Source: Faeciplasma sp048393055 | GTDB lineage: Bacteria; Bacillota; Clostridia; Oscillospirales; Ruminococcaceae | DNA: 64,000 nt | Assembly (NCBI GenBank): GCA_048393055.1 | Contig: DBFJJS010000010.1 | Span: 1 to 64,000, forward strand | Direction: 5' to 3' | Shown: piece by piece, positions 17,687 to 26,790 of the stretch | Layout of the letters: the number at the start of each line of letters is the position of its first letter | Numbering within the stretch: the stretch's first letter is position 1 | Notes under the pieces: generated by a model | Databases searched by the model: none | Told to the model about the DNA's origin: nothing | The model's input: only the letters and a program-made list of their open reading frames with translations | Position numbers and translations under genes: made by a program

Positions 17687-18637
17687 TCAATTCACCGCCT
17701 TTAATATACCTGACTCCCTTACGGCTTTTGCAGCCGCATTTACCACTTTCTCATACGACCCAAGTAAGTCCGGATAAATCCAATTTATTCTTTTATCGCG
17801 TCTAAACCATGTTAGCTGCCGCTTTGCATAATGCCTTGTATCGGATTTAATCTTGTCTATGCAGTCCTCTAACGTACATTCTCCGTCAAAATACCTTTTC
17901 AGCTCTTTGTAGCCTATTGCCTGAAAGGAAGTTTTCAGACTGCCGCTTGACAGCACATGCCTTGCCTCGCCTACAAGACCGGCTTCAACCATTTTATCTA
18001 CGCGAAGGTTTATTCTGTCGTAAAGATTGCTTCTGTCACTATAGCTGATCCCTATCATGCATAAATCATATGGGCTCTCTGTTTTAGATCGCCGGATTGC
18101 CTCTGACATAGTTATTCCAGAAACTCTATATACTTCTATCGCACGAATTATACGAGTCAAATTATTAGGATGAAGCTTAGAAGCGGTATCGGGATCAAAC
18201 TTGCGAAGAATATCTAAAAGGTACTCTCCACCATGCTCTGACGCCGCTTTTGAGAGCTCTACTCTGATTTCGGACGAGGCGCAAATACCGTCAAAATTTA
18301 TATTATCAATTAATGATGAGATATATAGCCCTGTGCCGCCGCATAACATAGGAAGCTTGTCCCTTGAGACTATATCGTCTATACACTTTCTTGCAAGCTT
18401 TACATAGTCAGCAACAGAAAATACGGCGTCCGGTTCTAAAAAGTCTATGAGGTGATGCTTTATGCCGCGTTGCTCCTCTATAGTTGGCTTCGCTGTTGCA
18501 ATTTGCATCTGTTTATATATCTGCATCGAATCAGCTGACACAATCTCGCCGTTAAACATCTTTGCAAGTGAAACGGCTAACGATGTTTTCCCAGATGCGG
18601 TAGGACCACAGACGACAATTAAAGGGATCTTTTTCAT
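17687..18637 (-). CDS. miaA: tRNA dimethylallyltransferase
   Basis: MiaA (316 residues) adds a dimethylallyl group from DMAPP to A37 of tRNAs reading UNN codons. The P-loop GPTASGKTSLA (residues 10-20), the DSMQIYKQM motif (36-44), GGTGLY (about 100) and RRDKRINW near the end are intact. It starts one base after the mutL stop. Its isoprenoid donor would be made by the MEP pathway, three of whose genes are in this window. Confidence 0.96.
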   Translation of the reverse strand: MKKIPLIVVCGPTASGKTSLAVSLAKMFNGEIVSADSMQIYKQMQIATAKPTIEEQRGIKHHLIDFLEPDAVFSVADYVKLARKCIDDIVSRDKLPMLCGGTGLYISSLIDNINFDGICASSEIRVELSKAASEHGGEYLLDILRKFDPDTASKLHPNNLTRIIRAIEVYRVSGITMSEAIRRSKTESPYDLCMIGISYSDRSNLYDRINLRVDKMVEAGLVGEARHVLSSGSLKTSFQAIGYKELKRYFDGECTLEDCIDKIKSDTRHYAKRQLTWFRRDKRINWIYPDLLGSYEKVVNAAAKAVRESGILKAVN

Positions 18638-18638
18638 G

Positions 18639-20678
18639 TCATTGTATCCTTCTAAACATCTTTTCTATTTCACGTTTTGTAAGTTTTACAAGAATTGGTC
18701 TGCCATGAGGGCAATATCTCAAGTCCTCCTGAGTTATTATCTTGAGAAGTGTGTCCATTTCAAGCTTTTGAATATCGCTGTTAGCTTTTATTGCAGCCTT
18801 GCATGCTATCGAGTGATACAAATCGTCAAAAATATCCTCACCGTTGCTTTGAGATCCGCTTAAAAGGCTGTCTGCCAGCTTTGTCACTATATCAAGCGGA
18901 TCCATATTGTCTGCAATTGACGGTATTCCGTATACCGAAATATAGGGAGCATCAAGTATTTTAATGCCTATGCCAAGTCTTTTACAGACATCAAGGTTGT
19001 TGGAAATAGCATCATATATTTCATATGAAACAGTTGTATTAAAAGGATTTATAAGCAATTGCATGTCAAGCGGATCGGTATTTTTCTTTATTTTCTCATA
19101 AAGATACCTTTCATGAGCGGCATGCTTATCAATAAGCAGAACATCATTTCCGCACTGTGCGATAATGTATGTCTTGAACGCTTCACCAATAACCTGTATC
19201 GGAGGTATATCCTCCGATTCTTTTTCAGATTCAGCGATTTTTTCTTGTTTCTGAATAGACCTGCTGTTTATAAACCTGAATCCGCTGAATTCATTAGGAT
19301 TATCCTTAGAGCTGTCAGACATTGCTGCGGCTGCAGGCATATCAGAAATAGATATTTTATCAGACTGATGAGTTTCCGCCGTATCTTTTTTATCCGGATT
19401 TTCTGTGCTTCCATTTGATGAAGTAATATTTGATATAACGCTTTTTATAACTTCATCGGTTGGAACAAAGAAATATGACCTGCCGCCATTTTCCGTTTTA
19501 ACGTTGTCCTTTTTACTCAGCGGCTCTCTCTTATCATCTTCTTTTGCAGACGGGCTGTTAAGAGTAAGCTGTTCGGCGTCGAATGTGGACTTGAATTCTT
19601 TATATACCTGATACTTTCCTAAACTGTCTGTACTGCTTTCTAGATTGCTCATACCTTTCTCTGGCTTTAGTTTTATTTCTGCCGGCTCGTCAGAAAGCAT
19701 AAGTGAGTTTTTAACGGCAAAATACACAGCGCTGTATACTGCCCTTTCGTCTTGAAAACGTATTTCCAGCTTTGACGGGTGAGAGTTAATGTCGACAAGA
19801 TCTGTTCCGAGATTTAAGTTGAGAACGCATCCAGGAAATTTACCAACCATAAGCCTTCCCTTATACGCTTCTTCAAGTGCAAAAAGGCAGGTAGAGCTTT
19901 TTATATATCTGGAGTTTACGAAAAAGTTCTGATATGTCCTGTTTGCCTTTGACGAAAGCGGCTTGGTTACATATCCGTGAACGCCAATTCCATTATAATC
20001 GTAATCTACAGGTATACAACTTTCGTAAAAATCCCTGCCTAAAATCGTATATATACATGAGAGCAGCTTGCCGTCTCCCGATGTTACAAACTCAACTTTA
20101 TTATCCCTTATAAATTTTATTGAGACCTCCGGGTGTGACAGAGCAAGTTTTTGAAGTGTTGAAGCAATAGCGTTGCCCTCAGTCACATCTTTTTTCATAT
20201 ACTTCTGACGCGCAGGGACGTTAAAGAACAGGTCTCTAATAATGAAAGTTGTTCCATCCGGACAGCCTATCGGTTCCGAACGTTTTTCCTCTCCGCCTTC
20301 AATAATATATAAATATCCAAGGTTTTCTCCTTTGGGTTTTGTCATGACCTCAACTTTTGATACTGCACATATTGACGCTAAAGCCTCTCCTCTGAAGCCA
20401 AGTGTCATAATACTTTCAAGGTCATCCTTACTGCTTATTTTACTGGTAGCGTGACGAACAAACGCAAGAGGAACGTCTTCCTTTGACATTCCGCAACCAT
20501 TATCAGTAATACGCATGTATACGCGTCCGCCGTTTTTAATTTCTACAACTACTTTATTTGCTCCGGCATCTATAGCGTTCTCCACCATTTCCTTCACTAC
20601 GGAAGACGGTCTGTCGATAACCTCTCCGGCAGCAATAAGCTCATATACTGCTTTATCCAAAATGTGTATCTTGCCCAT
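18639..20678 (-). CDS. mutL: DNA mismatch repair protein MutL
   Basis: MutL (679 residues) couples mismatch recognition by MutS to strand incision. The N-terminal GHKL ATPase (about 1-330) has ENAIDAG, DNGCGM and GFRGEAL. The linker (about 335-480) is long and polar. The C-terminal domain has the endonuclease motif DKHAAHERYLYE (pattern DxHAxxExxxxE), an ACKAAI segment and CPHGRP, so this is a nicking MutL as expected in bacteria without MutH. It lies between mutS and miaA with gaps of 15 and 1 bases. Confidence 0.96.
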   Translation of the reverse strand: MGKIHILDKAVYELIAAGEVIDRPSSVVKEMVENAIDAGANKVVVEIKNGGRVYMRITDNGCGMSKEDVPLAFVRHATSKISSKDDLESIMTLGFRGEALASICAVSKVEVMTKPKGENLGYLYIIEGGEEKRSEPIGCPDGTTFIIRDLFFNVPARQKYMKKDVTEGNAIASTLQKLALSHPEVSIKFIRDNKVEFVTSGDGKLLSCIYTILGRDFYESCIPVDYDYNGIGVHGYVTKPLSSKANRTYQNFFVNSRYIKSSTCLFALEEAYKGRLMVGKFPGCVLNLNLGTDLVDINSHPSKLEIRFQDERAVYSAVYFAVKNSLMLSDEPAEIKLKPEKGMSNLESSTDSLGKYQVYKEFKSTFDAEQLTLNSPSAKEDDKREPLSKKDNVKTENGGRSYFFVPTDEVIKSVISNITSSNGSTENPDKKDTAETHQSDKISISDMPAAAAMSDSSKDNPNEFSGFRFINSRSIQKQEKIAESEKESEDIPPIQVIGEAFKTYIIAQCGNDVLLIDKHAAHERYLYEKIKKNTDPLDMQLLINPFNTTVSYEIYDAISNNLDVCKRLGIGIKILDAPYISVYGIPSIADNMDPLDIVTKLADSLLSGSQSNGEDIFDDLYHSIACKAAIKANSDIQKLEMDTLLKIITQEDLRYCPHGRPILVKLTKREIEKMFRRIQ

Positions 20679-20693
20679 GTCACTTACTCCACG

Positions 20694-23312
20694 TCAAATG
20701 TCCTTAATCACGTTCTTTACAAATTCTCTTAGCTCTTGATCTGAAAGTTCATCAATATTCGTCTTTCTGAGCATATCAAGAGCGTTTTTATCGCCTATGG
20801 CGGAAAACGAAAGCTGTCCGTCGCTTTCGTCTGAGCGCTGTGAACTCTTTTCCGCCTTTTCTTCGAGCTCTCCAAGAAGCTGCCTTGCTCTTTTTAAAAT
20901 AGACTCGGGAAGACCGGCGAGCTTTGCCACTTCGATTCCATACGACTGATCTACGCCGCCGCGGACTATCTTTCTCAAAAACCTTATTCCATCGGAGCCG
21001 TTATTTACTGCTATGCTGTAATTTTTCACGCCCTTGCAGCTGCCTTCAAGCTCTATAAGCTCATGATAGTGCGTTGCAAAAAGTGTTTTGCAACCAATCT
21101 TTTTAGGATTAGCAATATACTCCGCAACGCTTCTTGCAATGCTTATGCCGTCAAATGTGGAAGTGCCTCTTCCGACTTCATCCAAAATCACAAGGCTGTT
21201 CACCGTTGCATTTTTAATGATGTCGGCAACCTCACTCATTTCAACCATAAATGTAGACTGTCCCGCCGTTAAATCATCAGATGCGCCGACACGGGTAAAA
21301 ATCTGGTCTACCACAGATATCTTAGCGTAATCCGCCGGAACAAACGAGCCCACCTGAGCCATCAGAGTTATAAGCGCAACCTGTCTCATATATGTTGATT
21401 TTCCGGACATATTTGGTCCGGTGAGTATTATCATTTTATTGTCGGTAAGGTCTAAATACGTATCGTTGGGAACAAACATATCATCCTTAAGCATTAGCTC
21501 TACGACTGGATGTCTGCCGTTTTTAATATTTATTATGCCGTCGATTGCGATTTCGGGCTTTGTATAATTGTTGCTTATCGCAACAATTGCAAAAGAAGCC
21601 AAAACATCTATATGTGATATCGCTACGGCTGTTCTTTGAACCTCGGATAGCTTTTGAGAAACATAGTCCCTCAGCTCGTTGAAAATTTCCGATTCAAGCG
21701 CAGAAATCTTTTCCGAAGCGTTAAGTATGGTATTTTCTGCGTCTTTAAGCTCCTCGGTAATAAATCTTTCTGCGTTCGCAAGCGTTTGCTTTCTTATGTA
21801 GTCCTCTGGAACCATATCGTAAAACGATCTGGTAACCTCTATATAGTATCCGAAAACACGGTTATATCCGATTTTTAAGTTTTTAATTCCTGTCCTTTCA
21901 CGTTCCCTGGCAAGAATGTCGTTGATAATTTCCTTTCCTCCGCCGGCGATATTTCTAAGCCTGTCCAGTTCGTCGTTAAATCCGTCCTTAATAACTCCGC
22001 CGTCCTTTATATTTTGCGGAAGCTCGTCCGCTATGGCGTTTTCTATCAGGTTTGCTATATCGTCCAGAGTTGAAACATCATTGTTGTATGACGATACCAA
22101 CTCGGACTTTACCTCAGACAACAGCTTCTTTATCTCGGGAAGCTTTCTGGCGGTATTAGCAAGAGCCTTCAAATCGTTAGGTGTTGCCGTCCTGTACATA
22201 ACCCTTGTCATAAGCCTCTCAAGGTCGTAAACGCCCTCCAGCTCATCCCTTAAACAGCCCAAAAGCGCAGTATCACTGCAAAATGCTTCTACAGCATCCA
22301 GCCGCCTTATAATTTTGTACGGACTGACAAGCGGTTGTTCGATGTAGGATTTAAGCATTCTTTTTCCCATCGACGTTTTAGTTTTATCTAAAACCCAAAG
22401 AAGCGAACCCTTTTTTTCACCGCTTCTTATTGTCTTTACAATTTCAAGATTATTTCTGGCTGTGTATCCAAGAGCCATAACCTGATCGCCGCTGTGCCGC
22501 TCTATAGAAATAAACCTTTGTACGCTTGCTCTCTGAGTCTGCTCAATAAAGCCAAACAACGCTGAGGCAGCCTTAGCCTCAGCATCTGAATCGGAAAGGC
22601 CGAGCTTAATAAAGGAATCATTTGAAAACTGGCTTAAGACTTTGTCCTTCATGACAGAAAAATCAAACATTCCGTCGTCAAGCTTTCTAAGCGTGGCATG
22701 AAGCTTTTCCTGTATAAACTGCTGGGCCTGCTCTAGCTTTGAAAACTTGTTCTGACACAGCACCTCTACAGGAGAATACCTTGAAAGTCTGTTGATAATA
22801 AACGACTGCACGTCTTTCTCATCTGATTTATACAAATGCGCTTCTCCCGTTGATATATCGGCAAAGCAGATAGCGGAAGTTCCTGCTTCAACATATATGC
22901 TCGCAAGCCAGTTGTTTTTGCTGTCGTCAAGCATGTCGCTTTCGATAAGCGTTCCCGGAGTAACTATGCGCACAACGTCTCTTTTGACAATCCCTTTTGC
23001 GGTTGCAGGGTCCTCAAGCTGCTCGCATATTACGACACTGTGTCCTTTATCTATCAACCTTTTTATGTACACATCCGCGGAGTGGAACGGCACTCCGCAC
23101 ATCGGAGCTTTTGTTTCAAGACCGCAGTCTTTTGACGTCAGAGTGAGTTCAAGCTCTTTTGCAACTATTATAGCATCGTCAAAAAACATTTCGTAAAAAT
23201 CGCCTAGCCTAAAAAACAAAATGCTGTCCATATACTGGCGTTTTATATCCATATACTGTTTCATTCCCTTTGAAAGAGAAGACCAGTCGATGTCTTTATA
23301 TGTCAATAGCAT
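20694..23312 (-). CDS. mutS: DNA mismatch repair protein MutS
   Basis: MutS (872 residues) recognises base mismatches and small loops. It has the N-terminal mismatch-recognition domain with the FYEMF motif (residues 40-44, the Phe-x-Glu wedge), connector, lever and clamp domains, and the ATPase with GPNMSGKSTYMRQ (about residue 630), the DEVGRGTSTFDG Walker B and THYHEL. The C-terminal beta-clamp/tetramerisation tail is present. A GGAGTGAG site precedes the ATG. Confidence 0.97.
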   Translation of the reverse strand: MLLTYKDIDWSSLSKGMKQYMDIKRQYMDSILFFRLGDFYEMFFDDAIIVAKELELTLTSKDCGLETKAPMCGVPFHSADVYIKRLIDKGHSVVICEQLEDPATAKGIVKRDVVRIVTPGTLIESDMLDDSKNNWLASIYVEAGTSAICFADISTGEAHLYKSDEKDVQSFIINRLSRYSPVEVLCQNKFSKLEQAQQFIQEKLHATLRKLDDGMFDFSVMKDKVLSQFSNDSFIKLGLSDSDAEAKAASALFGFIEQTQRASVQRFISIERHSGDQVMALGYTARNNLEIVKTIRSGEKKGSLLWVLDKTKTSMGKRMLKSYIEQPLVSPYKIIRRLDAVEAFCSDTALLGCLRDELEGVYDLERLMTRVMYRTATPNDLKALANTARKLPEIKKLLSEVKSELVSSYNNDVSTLDDIANLIENAIADELPQNIKDGGVIKDGFNDELDRLRNIAGGGKEIINDILARERERTGIKNLKIGYNRVFGYYIEVTRSFYDMVPEDYIRKQTLANAERFITEELKDAENTILNASEKISALESEIFNELRDYVSQKLSEVQRTAVAISHIDVLASFAIVAISNNYTKPEIAIDGIINIKNGRHPVVELMLKDDMFVPNDTYLDLTDNKMIILTGPNMSGKSTYMRQVALITLMAQVGSFVPADYAKISVVDQIFTRVGASDDLTAGQSTFMVEMSEVADIIKNATVNSLVILDEVGRGTSTFDGISIARSVAEYIANPKKIGCKTLFATHYHELIELEGSCKGVKNYSIAVNNGSDGIRFLRKIVRGGVDQSYGIEVAKLAGLPESILKRARQLLGELEEKAEKSSQRSDESDGQLSFSAIGDKNALDMLRKTNIDELSDQELREFVKNVIKDI

Positions 23313-23356
23313 TTAAACTCACTCCGAATCAAAAATCAAGTCAAAAAATATGAGTT

Positions 23357-23761
23357 TTAGTGGCAGCCGCCGCAGGTAGAACAACTTCCAGAGCAGTGAT
23401 GCTCGGCTTCGCAGGTTGCAGGGTCTTCGCCGTTGGCGCTAAGAGTAATGATGGTATTTATTTGATCAAGCATACGGTCCATTTCAACCTTGGCGTCATT
23501 ATATGCGCTCATGGATTTATTTGTCATAATCTGACCGTAAAGCGTTCTAACCTTGGTATTAAGCTCGTTTATCTTGTCGTTATCCTTTTCGGACTTTGAC
23601 ATTTCCTGATTGAGCTGCATTCTACCCAGGTTAAAATCACCGATCATCTTCTGAAGCTCTTCGTCCTTGTCGTTAGCGTTCTTTGCTGCAAGATATTTAG
23701 CGTATCTTTCGTCAGCTTGAATAGCTTTGCCAAGTTCTCGTGTAAGTGCAATAACATCCAT
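23357..23761 (-). CDS. YlbF/YmcA-family protein with Cys-rich tail
   Basis: A 134-residue all-helical protein of the YlbF/YmcA (Com_YlbF) family: ALTRELGKAIQADERYAKYLAAK at the start and a second helix pair to about residue 108. The last 25 residues hold five cysteines and three histidines (TCEAEHHCSGSCSTCGGCH), suited to binding a metal or iron-sulfur cluster. In B. subtilis YlbF, YmcA and YaaT form an Fe-S-containing complex that affects RNase Y and sporulation. Location just upstream of mutS is common in Clostridia. It has its own promoter and leads the operon. Confidence 0.8.
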   Translation of the reverse strand: MDVIALTRELGKAIQADERYAKYLAAKNANDKDEELQKMIGDFNLGRMQLNQEMSKSEKDNDKINELNTKVRTLYGQIMTNKSMSAYNDAKVEMDRMLDQINTIITLSANGEDPATCEAEHHCSGSCSTCGGCH

Positions 23762-23821
23762 TTTTATTTCTCCTTAATAATAACTTTAAATTGATGTGTA
23801 ATTGTATAAACAATTAAAATT

Positions 23822-23850
23822 ATTATACCACAAAAGCATATGAAAAACAA
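23822..23850 (-). promoter_or_regulatory. Sigma-A-like promoter of the ylbF-mutS-mutL-miaA operon
   Basis: On the minus strand TTGTTT (23850-23845) and a perfect TATAAT (23827-23822) are 17 bases apart, placing the start point about 55 bases before the ylbF-like gene. Confidence 0.65.
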
Positions 23851-24128
23851 GACATTGCACCATACATTTCGTTACATGCGTTTTGAAGCATTAATGTCAT
23901 AAACAGCACAAAAGCACAGGCAAAATTTTTCATCCATGCTTTCGAAAATTGAAGAAATAACAATTGTGTCATAATATTAGTAGATTTATCTTTTAATTAA
24001 TCTGTATATTGAAAAAGTATCTTAATATTTTTGTAGATATAAAGCATTTTTATACAAAAAATAAATTGATATTTATAATCTGCTTGAATATATTCGTTGA
24101 CTTGCCTTATATGTACATAAAAATATAC
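23851..24128. other. AT-rich intergenic stretch without recognised genes
   Basis: Part of a 420-base gap between the mutS operon and the small surface-peptide gene. It is AT-rich and contains only ORFs of about 20 codons without ribosome-binding sites. No hairpin, riboswitch or repeat stood out apart from the ylbF promoter on one side and the terminator of the small gene on the other. Confidence 0.5.
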
Positions 24129-24164
24129 AAAAAGAAACGGTATTGCAATAAGCAACACCGTTTC
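24129..24164 (-). terminator. Intrinsic terminator of the small surface-peptide gene
   Basis: GAAACGGT (24134-24141) pairs with ACCGTTTC (24157-24164), with an inner TTGC/GCAA extension after one mismatch. On the minus strand the stem is followed by TTTTTGTATATTTTT. It lies about 20 bases after the stop codon of the 77-residue gene. Confidence 0.88.
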
Positions 24165-24184
24165 CATCTTTAAATCAAAACTAA

Positions 24185-24418
24185 TTAGCGCTTCTTAGCG
24201 AAAGCAACAGCAGCGCCTGCTACAACCATAGGAATAACAGCAAGTGCAATACCTGTAGTCGGGTTGCTGTCCTCAGGAGTCTCAACGGGATCGTCAACAA
24301 CGATATCGCCGGGCTCATCAGGCTCAGTCTCAACGTCGCCAGGTTCAGCAAAAACTGCAACTGTAAGCATTGACATAGCCATTACTAATGCCAAAAGCAT
24401 AGCCAAAATCTTCTTCAT
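24185..24418 (-). CDS. Small secreted peptide with NPTTG sortase-like sorting signal
   Basis: The 77-residue product has an N-terminal signal peptide (MKKILAMLLALVMAMSML, likely cleaved after VFA near residue 24), a short acidic Pro/Glu/Asp region (about 25-50) and a C-terminal cell-wall sorting signal: NPTTG (52-56), a hydrophobic stretch and the basic end AKKR. Mature length would be only about 30 residues. A perfect AAGGAGG site precedes the ATG, and a -10 TATAAT lies at 24467-24462. Function is unknown; it may be a wall-linked acidic peptide. It has its own terminator and stands alone. Confidence 0.8.
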   Translation of the reverse strand: MKKILAMLLALVMAMSMLTVAVFAEPGDVETEPDEPGDIVVDDPVETPEDSNPTTGIALAVIPMVVAGAAVAFAKKR

Positions 24419-24621
24419 AATAAAAACCTCCTTAATAATTCAGCACAAAAGCTTTATCCTTATTATACATTGTTGTAATCAACTTTACTATAGATATTTT
24501 CACCAATATTTTATTAGTATTATACACCATTTTTATTATTGTGTAATAAAACAAAATATATTGCATTAATAATGTAAAACTTATGTGAACAATTAAATAA
24601 CAAGCTATTAACGTCTATGCC

Positions 24622-26640
24622 TTACTTATATATGCTGTACCCCTTCATAGAATAATAATTTTCAGTCATTATTTCGAGATACGATTTTGAAGGCGCAGTA
24701 TTTTCCTGATTAGCATCAGTTGTCGCCTCTTCCTTTTCATCAGACACGCTTTCCTCCACATCGTCGATGCTGTCTTTCTGGACATCAACAGACTCAATCT
24801 GCATAACAAGAGTAGTGAGGGTATCGCTCGGAACTTCTATCGAGTAAGTCTTCAAATAGCCCATATCCTGCATATACTCGTTGAGCTCCTGCTCTTTTGT
24901 CTCGTCGTCTGTATGCTTGGTTGAGCGATAAATCCTTCCCGACTTGATCTTATAATCATCGATGGAAAGCTTTAATGTTTCGGAATTGTCGGTACTATTG
25001 GAAATAACAAGTACAAGCTCGTCTTCATCGGGAGACACGAATGCCGTTACCAGGGAATTTGACGCGTTCAGCTCAGTATCAACCCTTTGATAACCATTCT
25101 TGATAAATTTGGAGAAGTGCATCATAATATAATGATTGCCCCTTGGCTTTACGTATGCATTACTCTCCCAGCCACCTATTTCAATAAGGCAATTGCCGTC
25201 GTCCTCCGGCCACACGCCGTTCCAATACAGATATGCATTCACATTTTCGTAATTCAGCTCGTTTATAAGCACCTCGGCATGACCGAAATAATCGTTATTG
25301 TACCATTCTGTCTGCCACAGAGTATAGTCGTCTCCAAACAGCTCATATACTTCGCTGAATGACTGCGGAGTATTTGGGCTTCCGTAAAGATGGTGAGGTA
25401 TCATGCTGAAGCTATCCGGGTCTACTTCCATAAGAGGATCAAGGTATTCCTTCATCAAGCTCGCGGTATCAGCCATTACTTCGGCGCCCGTTATTTCGGG
25501 TGCATCATCGCCAAAAGCCTCCTGAAAAGCCTCATATATTGCCAAATGTGCCTTCCAATATGCGCAGTGATATTCATTTTCCTCCGGACCGAAGTAGAAG
25601 CCTGCCTCAGCCCTTGCGTTGCCCTGCTCGTCTATATGAAGTCCCTGAAGTTCCGTCTCATTGGATATCGAAAAATAATCTACAGGTATTCCGGCGTCAA
25701 GGAAGTACTGGATTGACTGCACGCAGAAATCCGCAAGTTCGTCATACATGTACTCGCCGTTTTCATCCTTTGCAAGAGTGTAGTAGGTGTGTCCTTCATC
25801 GTCAAGCTCGGTAAAAGCTACAAAGTCCAGATTCCTATCGTACTGACCCCAGCTTGTCACCATTACTATCGGATCTATGCTGCGTTCAACGGCGGCGTCA
25901 TAATACGCCTTATAGCTTTTGTAGGTTGTGTCCTCATATCCTCCGCCGTATCCGATTACCTTATTCAGGTCTCTGAATCTGAGAATGTTGAACTCACAGT
26001 CCTCAAATATCCAATCATATGCTTCCTCGGCATAAACATTATTTGTCAGCCAGTCTCCGTACCATGTGTATGACGCACCCCAGCCGTCAAAGGTCTGATA
26101 CCTTGTATCAAGGTCGATATTTATCCCGGGATCGCCTTTAACGGTCCATTTCACAACTATTGAGTAAACCGTATTCCCCGAGCCGTCTACGCCAAAGTTC
26201 ATAACATTGTCAAGCCTTAGGTTGCTGCCGTCGTCGCCATGCTTAGTAGAGGTGTATGCGTTAATCAAATCTTCTGCGGAGAAAACGGCTATTTTTTTAC
26301 CGTCTGATGATTGCTTTTGCGTAGAGACAGAGTATGTAGCCGGGGTATAATTGTCCCCGCCTGCCACAGGATAGCTTTGAAGCATAACAGACATATTGGC
26401 GCTGCCGGTGTATGTAATCTCTATCGTTGCGTCCTCATTCTGAATGGCAGACATGAAGCTGTTTGCCTTTGCCGGTTCAGCATACTGAAGCATAAACGAA
26501 GGATACCATCCGTCAAGAACCTGTTCGCCTTCAAAGAGCGTATAGCTCATTTTCGTATCAGCAAATAATGATACGCTGCATGACAAAACAAGGATAATTA
26601 TAGATAATATAACGGATGCTGATTTAAGTATTTTTCTCAT
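24622..26640 (-). CDS. Secreted GH30-like glycoside hydrolase (divergent)
   Basis: A 672-residue exported protein. A signal peptide (about 1-27) is followed by a beta-rich module (about 30-170), then a TIM-barrel resembling glycoside hydrolase family 30 from RYQTFDGWGASYTWYGDW (about 180). The acid/base is probably Glu328 in SISNETE and the nucleophile Glu445 in LWQTEWYN. A beta-domain follows to about residue 610 and a Ser/Glu/Asp-rich tail ends the protein. The active-site pattern is clear but the sequence differs from the neighbouring GH30_8 enzyme, so the substrate is open; context suggests xylan or another plant or host glycan. The ribosome-binding site is GGGAGGG. Confidence 0.75.
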   Translation of the reverse strand: MRKILKSASVILSIIILVLSCSVSLFADTKMSYTLFEGEQVLDGWYPSFMLQYAEPAKANSFMSAIQNEDATIEITYTGSANMSVMLQSYPVAGGDNYTPATYSVSTQKQSSDGKKIAVFSAEDLINAYTSTKHGDDGSNLRLDNVMNFGVDGSGNTVYSIVVKWTVKGDPGINIDLDTRYQTFDGWGASYTWYGDWLTNNVYAEEAYDWIFEDCEFNILRFRDLNKVIGYGGGYEDTTYKSYKAYYDAAVERSIDPIVMVTSWGQYDRNLDFVAFTELDDEGHTYYTLAKDENGEYMYDELADFCVQSIQYFLDAGIPVDYFSISNETELQGLHIDEQGNARAEAGFYFGPEENEYHCAYWKAHLAIYEAFQEAFGDDAPEITGAEVMADTASLMKEYLDPLMEVDPDSFSMIPHHLYGSPNTPQSFSEVYELFGDDYTLWQTEWYNNDYFGHAEVLINELNYENVNAYLYWNGVWPEDDGNCLIEIGGWESNAYVKPRGNHYIMMHFSKFIKNGYQRVDTELNASNSLVTAFVSPDEDELVLVISNSTDNSETLKLSIDDYKIKSGRIYRSTKHTDDETKEQELNEYMQDMGYLKTYSIEVPSDTLTTLVMQIESVDVQKDSIDDVEESVSDEKEEATTDANQENTAPSKSYLEIMTENYYSMKGYSIYK

Positions 26641-26670
26641 ATAACCCTCCCAAGTATATGTAATACTATT

Positions 26671-26699
26671 ATTTTATCTAATATTGTTTTGAATATCAA
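26671..26699 (-). promoter_or_regulatory. Promoter of the GH30-like gene
   Basis: On the minus strand TTGATA (26699-26694) and TAAAAT (26676-26671) are 17 bases apart, about 30 bases before the start codon. Confidence 0.55.
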
Positions 26700-26740
26700 T
26701 GTAACGTCCCTACAAAAATACTAATAAAAAATTATGCAAA

Positions 26741-26772
26741 TTGTCCCTTGACTATACCTAATCAAGGGACAA
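26741..26772 (-). terminator. Hairpin terminator after galE
   Basis: A perfect 11-bp stem (TTGTCCCTTGA/TCAAGGGACAA) with a 10-base loop, about 19 bases past the galE stop. On the minus strand it is followed by TTTGCATAATTTTTT, a discontinuous U-run. It separates galE from the GH30-like gene, which has its own promoter. Confidence 0.75.
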
Positions 26773-26790
26773 GATATACGATTATAATAA

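Noticed and set aside
23762..24128. Two ORFs of about 20 codons in the gap before the small surface-peptide gene
   Set aside because: No ribosome-binding sites, no terminator directly behind them and no recognisable features.
24419..24500. Full promoter for the 77-residue gene
   Set aside because: A TATAAT is visible at 24467-24462, but no acceptable -35 element stands at 16-18 bases, so only the -10 was mentioned.
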